This document shows, one piece after another, positions 59,664-64,000 of a stretch of 64,000 nt of DNA. The translations under genes and the position numbers were made by a program. Numbering within the stretch: position 1 is the first letter of the stretch; every line of letters begins with the position of its first letter. This stretch comes from Paenibacillus sp. UNC451MF. GTDB lineage: Bacteria > Bacillota > Bacilli > Paenibacillales > NBRC-103111. The notes beneath the pieces were generated by a model that worked only from the letters and a program-made list of their open reading frames with translations, was not told the DNA's origin and ran no database searches. The DNA is taken from contig NZ_JMLS01000032.1 in NCBI RefSeq assembly GCF_000686845.1, forward strand, positions 1 through 64,000, in the 5' to 3' direction.

Positions 59664-60515
59664 TTAGGAGACGGTCTCTTCTTTAACCTTTCTTTTTGTT
59701 TTCGGTTTTTTATCCTTCGTGCTGGTAGGAGCATCGGTTTCTGGCACCGGCTTCATCGCGTCCAGACTGGCTTGCAGGGCAGACATTAGATCGATGACGT
59801 TTGTTTTATGCGGCTCTGGAGCCACGCTGACTTGTTGTCCATTTACTTTTTGCTCAATGGCTTGAAGGAGAGACTCGCGGTAATCATCTTTATACTTTTC
59901 CGGTTCAAAAGGGGTCGTCAGCTGATCAATTAACATTTTAGCCATTTGCAATTCTTTGTCGTTCACGTTGCTTTGCTCCGGCAGATTGGGAACTTGATCA
60001 ATGGACCGAATTTCATCAGGGTAAAAAATGGTTTCCATTGCAATGCAATTGTCGATGACACGTACGGCAGCCAAGCTGCTTTTGGAGCGAATCGATACTT
60101 TGGCAATGCCAATTTTACCGGTTTGCTTCATTGCTTCCAGCAGGAGGTTATAAGCGTTGGCTCCTGTTTCGTTCGGCGCTAAATAATACGTTTTTTGAAA
60201 GTAAATCGGGTCAATATCGGTCAGCTGGACAAAATCGAGTATTTTAATCTCTTTTGTGACCTCGCCGTTCAGCTTCTCCAGCTCATCCTTTTCGAACAAA
60301 ACGAAAGAACCGGGCTCATACTCATAGCCTCTAGCGATTTCCTCCCACTCGACCTCACGTTCGCAAGTAAGGCATTTCCTTACAAAATTGAGCGGTGTCG
60401 TACATTCCTTGTGAATGTAACGCATCGAAATATCTTTATCCTCGGTAGCTGAAAACATTTTGACCGGGACGTGAACCAGACCGAAGCTGATGGCCCCTTT
60501 CCATACTGTATGCAT
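59664..60515 (-). CDS. ku: Ku protein for non-homologous end joining
   Basis: 283 residues, the bacterial Ku homodimer that rings DNA ends and recruits LigD. MHTVWKGAISFGLVHVPVKMFSATEDKDISMRYIHKEC is the universal start. A CxxC pair (C48, C51) with C38 could be structural. The core ends near residue 245, and a Lys-rich tail (TKDKKPKTKRKVKEE) follows, as in Ku proteins that bind LigD and DNA through the tail. ATG 60515 has AAGGAGG 6 nt upstream. Three R2 hairpin units lie immediately upstream, the nearest touching the Shine-Dalgarno sequence. Confidence 0.95.
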   Translation of the reverse strand: MHTVWKGAISFGLVHVPVKMFSATEDKDISMRYIHKECTTPLNFVRKCLTCEREVEWEEIARGYEYEPGSFVLFEKDELEKLNGEVTKEIKILDFVQLTDIDPIYFQKTYYLAPNETGANAYNLLLEAMKQTGKIGIAKVSIRSKSSLAAVRVIDNCIAMETIFYPDEIRSIDQVPNLPEQSNVNDKELQMAKMLIDQLTTPFEPEKYKDDYRESLLQAIEQKVNGQQVSVAPEPHKTNVIDLMSALQASLDAMKPVPETDAPTSTKDKKPKTKRKVKEETVS

Positions 60516-60530
60516 AGTATTCCTCCTTAG

Positions 60531-60629
60531 AGTTTTGCGAAGCAAAACTGACTTCGAAAGCAATCACTTAGAGTTTTGCGAAGCAAAACTTGCATCGAAA
60601 GCATTCACTTGAGTTTTGCGAAGCAAAAA
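60531..60629 (-). repeat. R2 hairpin repeat, three tandem units before ku
   Basis: AGTTTTGC-TTC-GCAAAACT (minus strand) occurs at 60531-60549 and 60572-60590, with a third near-copy at 60612-60629; the period is 40-41 bp. Linkers share TGCTTTCGA-(A/T)-G. The nearest hairpin ends 15 nt before the ku ATG, directly against CTAAGGAGG. Related units precede sgrR2 at 42698-42751. Confidence 0.8.
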
Positions 60630-60678
60630 CCAATCCGTATCTTATAAATAACAGTATCCCCAATTTGGCAATTGTGTA

Positions 60679-60710
60679 TGAATGAACGGGGTAAGCGGAG
60701 GGACATGATA
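60679..60710 (+). promoter_or_regulatory. Weak candidate for a forespore (sigma-G-like) promoter
   Basis: TGAATG and CATGATA lie 18-19 bp apart, about 60 bp before the small gene upstream of sspH. They resemble sigma-G/F boxes only loosely, and the assignment leans on the sspH context. Confidence 0.25.
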
Positions 60711-60769
60711 CAAATAAGCCAAATGGTGATGAACAACATCGTCGCTGCCGACAAAGGAGGAGCCAAGCT

Positions 60770-61024
60770 ATGGAGAACAACAATAACTCGTTAACAGCGG
60801 GGCAAGAAGCTGCTCAAAATCAAGATGAGTCCGCTGCATTGACCAATGAACAGTCAAGTACGACCGATACGTGTCATCAAGGTCGGGAAGACTATTTTAT
60901 GGATATTGACCGGATGGTTAACGAAGGATTGGGTGGAGGCTATGTTAGTCTTAATAACGGCCTTATTGAGGAATCCACTACCGATACAATGGATCATCCC
61001 GAGTCGGTTCTACGTGAAGAATGA
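60770..61024 (+). CDS. Small acidic protein upstream of sspH, probably sporulation-linked
   Basis: 84 residues, strongly acidic. The N-terminal half is a polar Asn/Gln/Ser/Thr stretch. A more ordered centre reads GREDYFMDIDRMVNEGLGGGYVSLNNGLIEES. No family with a known role is recognised. AAAGGAGGAG lies before the ATG, so it is translated well. It is followed after 15 bp by sspH, which makes cotranscription in the forespore likely. Confidence 0.6.
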   Translation: MENNNNSLTAGQEAAQNQDESAALTNEQSSTTDTCHQGREDYFMDIDRMVNEGLGGGYVSLNNGLIEESTTDTMDHPESVLREE

Positions 61025-61039
61025 GGGGGTGAGACTTGG

Positions 61040-61222
61040 ATGAAGTTATATCGCGCCCAAGAAATTTTGCAGTCCGAAGCCAAAATCGATGTGGAGTTGA
61101 ATGGTGTCTCCGTATGGATTGACAGTGTGGATCCCGAGAAGGAAACCGCAAAGGTTCATGTGGAGCTTCAACCAGCCGACTCCAGAGTCGTTCCAGTAGA
61201 CGAGCTGCAAGAAATTCAATAA
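61040..61222 (+). CDS. sspH: H-type small acid-soluble spore protein
   Basis: 60 residues, the family length: MKLYRAQEILQSEAKIDVEL, then NGVSVWIDSVDPEKETAKVHVE and VPVDELQE at the end. It matches SspH proteins of Bacillus in the RA.EI..S...V.V.YNGV.I.I..VD...ETA pattern. These minor forespore proteins are made under sigma-G and stored in the spore core; the exact role is unclear. A GAGGGGGTGAG ribosome binding site precedes ATG 61040, and a strong terminator follows. Confidence 0.9.
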   Translation: MKLYRAQEILQSEAKIDVELNGVSVWIDSVDPEKETAKVHVELQPADSRVVPVDELQEIQ

Positions 61223-61231
61223 AGCTTGCTA

Positions 61232-61275
61232 CCCTGCCTTTAAGTGCTTACTGCGCTGGAGGCAGGGCTTTTTTA
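61232..61275 (+). terminator. Intrinsic terminator after sspH
   Basis: CCCTGCCT pairs with AGGCAGGG across a ~20-nt loop, then six T. Confidence 0.85.
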
Positions 61276-61417
61276 TGTCATAAGAATGTTTAAGTTCAAT
61301 AAAGCAGACAGCGCATTGGAAAAACATTTCTTATTCGCGATAAAACCATCGATGGGAACGCGATCGTTCTTCCTCTAAAAGGCCTCGATAGAAGGTACCT
61401 CAGGTCTGGAACGTGTA

Positions 61418-61446
61418 TTGCTACGTATGGGGGAGAGGGCTATAAT
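61418..61446 (+). promoter_or_regulatory. Sigma-A promoter of the thiL operon
   Basis: TTGCTA, 17-bp spacer, TATAAT. Transcription would begin near 61453, so codons before that cannot belong to thiL and the TTG at 61478 is supported as start. Confidence 0.7.
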
Positions 61447-61477
61447 AGGGAGAACAAGGTACGGAGGCGGTTTGAGA

Positions 61478-62509
61478 TTGAGTTCTTTAGATGAGTTTGC
61501 ACTTATTCACAGGCTTACACAGGGCAAGCAGTCGTTGGCTTTTCAACAGGCAAGCGGCGTAGAAATCGGAATCGGAGACGATGCGGCGGTAGCCCATCTT
61601 GCTCCTGGCAGTCAGCTCGTTATGACTTGCGATACGATGACGGAGCAAATCCATTTTAAAGACATCACGATGCGTAATCCGGATATAGGGTACAAAGCGA
61701 TGGCGGCAGCCGTAAGCGATATTGCAGCCATGGGAGCGATCCCGCGTTACGCATTGGTCGCTGTGAGCTTCCCTAAAGAAACGTCACAGACTCGGATGGA
61801 AGAGATTTATGAAGGGCTATACGAATGCGCAAATCGTTGGAGCGTCGTGATTGTGGGTGGTGATACCACTTCTTCGGCAGGCGGAATTACGGTATCGGTT
61901 ACCGTTATTGGCGAGGTTGAGGCAGGAAAAGCATTATTAAGGTCCGCAGCGAAGCCGGGAGATGTGCTCTTTGCAACAGGAGAGCTGGGGCGATCTGCGG
62001 CAGGTCTGGATTTTCTGCTTGCTCAGAACGTTCCTAATAAACAATGGAATGATGACCTCAATTGGAAGGAAAGACTTTCGCTTATTCAAGCGCACTGCAG
62101 GCCGGAGCCGCAGGTTGAAGCGGGTCAACTGCTGCAGAAGTCGGGTGTTTGCCATGCGTTGAACGATGTGAGCGATGGCTTGGCGAGCGAAGCTTGGGAA
62201 ATTGCGGAGGCTTCGGACATCGGCATTGACCTCATAGAGGATCGAATTCCGATAGCGGACGAGCTGATGTCTTATGCACAGCAGGCTGGGAAGGACCCTC
62301 TAGATTTTGTTCTGTTCGGCGGTGAGGATTATCAACTGGTCGGAACCATGCAGGCCGAGCATGCCATCACACTGCAAATGAAATTTAAAGAAGCCGGTCT
62401 CACTCTTCATATTATTGGGTATGTAAATGCCGAAACGAAGGGTGTTCGTCTTGTTCAAAGCAGCGGGTACGTCTTACCAATAGAGAAAAAAGGGTATAAT
62501 CATTTTTGA
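61478..62509 (+). CDS. thiL: Thiamine-monophosphate kinase
   Basis: 343 residues. It phosphorylates thiamine phosphate to the pyrophosphate cofactor using ATP. The N-terminal SSLDEFALIHRLT, GIGDDAAVAHL and VMTCDTMTEQIHF motifs, VSDIAAMGAIPRYALVAVSFPKE and VGGDTTSSAGGITVSVTVIGEV are the metal- and nucleotide-binding parts of the PurM/ThiL fold. ALNDVSDGLASEAWEIAEAS and FGGEDYQLVGTM complete it. The start is a TTG at 61478 with GGAGG 10 nt upstream and a promoter just before. tsaE follows 15 bp after the stop. Confidence 0.93.
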   Translation: MSSLDEFALIHRLTQGKQSLAFQQASGVEIGIGDDAAVAHLAPGSQLVMTCDTMTEQIHFKDITMRNPDIGYKAMAAAVSDIAAMGAIPRYALVAVSFPKETSQTRMEEIYEGLYECANRWSVVIVGGDTTSSAGGITVSVTVIGEVEAGKALLRSAAKPGDVLFATGELGRSAAGLDFLLAQNVPNKQWNDDLNWKERLSLIQAHCRPEPQVEAGQLLQKSGVCHALNDVSDGLASEAWEIAEASDIGIDLIEDRIPIADELMSYAQQAGKDPLDFVLFGGEDYQLVGTMQAEHAITLQMKFKEAGLTLHIIGYVNAETKGVRLVQSSGYVLPIEKKGYNHF

Positions 62510-62524
62510 AGGGATGGATCCCAA

Positions 62525-63010
62525 GTGACTGAACCGGCCTCATATATATATCACGCGGATAATTTGGAACACACCGCACAGTTGGCCGCTCATCTTGCCT
62601 GTCATTTTGAGCCTGGCACGGTTATAACACTGGACGGCGACTTGGGTGCCGGAAAAACCGCATTTTCCCAAGCAGTGGCTAAGGCAATTGGGGTACGGCA
62701 TGTCGTGAACAGTCCGACGTTTACTATTATAAAAGAATATGTTGGGGATCACCTTCCCTTTTATCATATGGATGTGTATCGCTTATCTCAGGATGAAGCG
62801 GATGAGCTCGGCTTAGACGAGTATTTTTTCGGGGAGGGCATTACTTTGGTGGAATGGTCTTCACTCATCGTCGATTTGCTGCCTCCCGAGAGGCTGTCCG
62901 TTACGATTGAACATGCCGGTGATACGGAACGTGTTTTCCGATTGACCCCTCATGGTCAGCCTTATGAACAGTGGTGCACAGAATTAAAGGAGAACGGAAT
63001 ATTGCTATGA
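62525..63010 (+). CDS. tsaE: tRNA threonylcarbamoyladenosine biosynthesis ATPase TsaE
   Basis: 161 residues. The P-loop GDLGAGKTAFSQA (~res 38-50) is followed by VNSPTFTIIKEY, the family switch motif, then FYHMDVYRLSQDEADELGLDEYFFGEGITLVEWSSLI. TsaE hydrolyses ATP to recycle the TsaB-TsaD complex that makes t6A at position 37 of ANN-decoding tRNAs; it is essential in most bacteria. The start is GTG 62525. Its end overlaps the start of tsaB by 4 bp. Confidence 0.95.
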   Translation: MTEPASYIYHADNLEHTAQLAAHLACHFEPGTVITLDGDLGAGKTAFSQAVAKAIGVRHVVNSPTFTIIKEYVGDHLPFYHMDVYRLSQDEADELGLDEYFFGEGITLVEWSSLIVDLLPPERLSVTIEHAGDTERVFRLTPHGQPYEQWCTELKENGILL

Positions 63011-63834
63011 ATACATTAAATGCTTTACATGGCACCTTACTTGCCATTGATACGTCGACCAGTTCGATGTCGATTGCTTTGGTACGCGGAAATGAGCTGC
63101 TCGGTGAAATAAACTCTATGGCGGAGCGGAATCATTCCATTCATCTGCTCCCACAAATTCAACAGCTGCTGACCGCTAACGGTCTGTCTGCAAAAGAGTT
63201 GGATGCTTTTGGTGTCGGTGTAGGTCCAGGTTCTTACACCGGTGTGAGAATCGGAGTGACTGCAGCCAAAACCTTTGCTTGGACGCACGAGATGGCACTG
63301 CTTGCTGTTTCCAGCTTGGAGACGATGGCGCTTGGGGCGGCCGAAGCTCATTTACTTGGCGAAAAGGTGTTTGAAAGAGATGGCGGGACAAAGCTTAGTG
63401 CTTTAGAAACCGTTCAAAATCAACCGCGGACTCTTTGGATTGTACCTATGATTGAAGCACGCCGTGGACAAGCGTTTACTGGACTTTATCAGGTATCGAA
63501 TCAGCAATGGAGCTGTTTGGAATCAGATAGTATCCGCTTAATGTCAACATGGACGGAACAATTGCTTCAGCGTACCAGATCTAGTAACGGAAGCAAGCCG
63601 GACTGCATCCTTTTCGCAGGAGAAACTAAGCTGCATGGTGAAGTGCTTCAGCGTTTTTTTGCAGATTGGGAAGGGGAAGCCGCTGAGCTGCAGCATGAGA
63701 TTCGGGCGCGTCATTTAGCTGAGCTTGCTCAGGTCCGCTGGGGCGAAGGACGAACGGAGGCCCCTCATGGACTAGTGCCCAATTATACACAGCTGCCGGA
63801 AGCAGAAGCCAAATTATTGGCCCAAAAATCGTAA
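63007..63834 (+). CDS. tsaB: tRNA threonylcarbamoyladenosine biosynthesis protein TsaB
   Basis: 275 residues. It has the ASKHA fold with LLAIDTSTSSMSIALVRGNELLGEINSMAERNHSIHLLPQIQQLL, FGVGVGPGSYTGVRIGVTAAKTFAWTHEMALLAVSSLE and a longer C-terminal part (LWIVPMIEARRGQAFTGLY). It is the inactive partner that dimerises with the catalytic TsaD. It is somewhat longer than the ~230-residue E. coli protein, with extra sequence near residues 125-145. It is translationally coupled to tsaE (ATGA). Confidence 0.95.
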   Translation: MNTLNALHGTLLAIDTSTSSMSIALVRGNELLGEINSMAERNHSIHLLPQIQQLLTANGLSAKELDAFGVGVGPGSYTGVRIGVTAAKTFAWTHEMALLAVSSLETMALGAAEAHLLGEKVFERDGGTKLSALETVQNQPRTLWIVPMIEARRGQAFTGLYQVSNQQWSCLESDSIRLMSTWTEQLLQRTRSSNGSKPDCILFAGETKLHGEVLQRFFADWEGEAAELQHEIRARHLAELAQVRWGEGRTEAPHGLVPNYTQLPEAEAKLLAQKS

Positions 63835-63849
63835 GGGAGGCTTCTCGGA

Positions 63850-64000
63850 TTGGATCGACTAGAGCGAAGCGATGAAACATTGGGCCCTTTGGAATTTCGC
63901 TCCATGCAAATGGAGGATATTCCGGCCATATGTGAGATAGAGCAAGAAGCGTTCACGACGCCTTGGACAGCAGGAGCGTTTCAGAATGAATTAACGAACA
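63850..64000 (+). CDS. rimI: Ribosomal-protein-alanine N-acetyltransferase, 5' part
   Basis: The first 50 codons are visible before the window ends. A TTG start at 63850 has GGGAGG 9 nt upstream. The product reads LEFRSMQMEDIPAICEIEQEAFTTPWTAGAFQNEL from about residue 14, the classical RimI N-terminus (DxxxVxxIExxxFxxPW). RimI is a GNAT enzyme that acetylates the N-terminus of ribosomal protein S18. Its place after tsaB, 15 bp on, is standard in Firmicutes, where tsaD usually follows. Confidence 0.9.
   Translation, partial: MDRLERSDETLGPLEFRSMQMEDIPAICEIEQEAFTTPWTAGAFQNELTN

Noticed and set aside
60531-60629. CRISPR array from three regularly spaced repeats
   Set aside because: The 'spacers' are similar to each other (shared TGCTTTCGA linker), the repeats are 15-19 bp hairpins, and no cas genes are present; it is a tandem palindromic repeat.
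1-64000. tRNA, rRNA or prophage segments
   Set aside because: No cloverleaf, rRNA-like or phage structural gene sequence was noticed on either strand.

Overview
The window looks like a chromosome segment of an endospore-forming member of the Paenibacillaceae (most like Paenibacillus). Pointers are a GerA-type germinant receptor operon, an H-type small acid-soluble spore protein, a LysM spore-type protein, SinR, an SLH-domain exported protein, a Firmicutes-type thiL-tsaE-tsaB-rimI run, a B. subtilis-like ywrD/ywrC/ywrB neighbourhood and strong AGGAGG ribosome binding sites throughout. No rRNA, tRNA, CRISPR array or prophage was recognised. The only transposase is the last ~50 codons of an IS3-family element at the left edge.

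Layout. 0-7.6 kb: IS3 right end, YbjQ-type protein, a LysM protein, an orphan CheY, a PadR regulator, fructokinase, a methyltransferase, a GNAT enzyme and a His-rich membrane protein; two very small genes are visible here, a 32-residue membrane peptide and a 25-residue CDGSH-like protein. 7.7-22 kb: phytoene desaturase-like FAD enzyme, Gfo/Idh/MocA dehydrogenase, MHYT-GGDEF-EAL protein, CsoR-like repressor, MATE pump facing an AraC regulator, MFS transporter facing an SgrR-type regulator, polysaccharide deacetylase and thymidine kinase. 22-33.6 kb: SLH surface protein, second Gfo/Idh/MocA enzyme, the glutamate synthase operon, a DUF4870 protein and SinR. 33.6-38.5 kb: a PfoR-like membrane protein fused to a soluble domain, an AT-rich two-gene island (a half kinase with an altered catalytic loop and a CD3324/Mor-like HTH protein), and a merR-SRPBCC-SRPBCC operon. 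38.6-48.3 kb: glmS without a recognisable glmS ribozyme, a second SgrR-type regulator, a DUF4173-like membrane protein, an autoregulated HTH gene, a HAD enzyme, and a bactofilin/M23 peptidase pair. 48.3-52.8 kb: four-gene germinant receptor operon (A, C, D, B subunits). 53-60.6 kb: cardiolipin synthase and a dispersed NHEJ set (LigD polymerase, DNA ligase, Ku) wrapped around a ywrD-ywrC-ywrB block. 60.7-64 kb: sspH with a small upstream partner, then thiL-tsaE-tsaB-rimI (rimI runs off the window).

Two repeat families cut across the gene map and are the most unusual content. R1 is a 160-245 bp foldable element present three times (964-1207, 38573-38732, 55444-55640). Each copy ends in GACAGACT directly before an intrinsic-terminator hairpin, and stem sequences differ between copies while pairing is kept. 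R2 is a ~40 bp unit built on an 8-bp hairpin (AGTTTTGC-TTC-GCAAAACT). It occurs as two units before the second sgrR gene and three units before ku; in both cases the nearest hairpin ends exactly 15 nt before the start codon, against the Shine-Dalgarno sequence.

Regulatory DNA is unusually legible: a MerR-type promoter with a 19-bp spacer filled by a 9-1-9 palindrome, a palindrome over the -10 of an ArsR-like gene, a palindrome filling the spacer of the ywrC promoter, an ATGT-N8-ACAT dyad before padR, and paired TTCGTT/AACGAA dyads around the glmS promoter.
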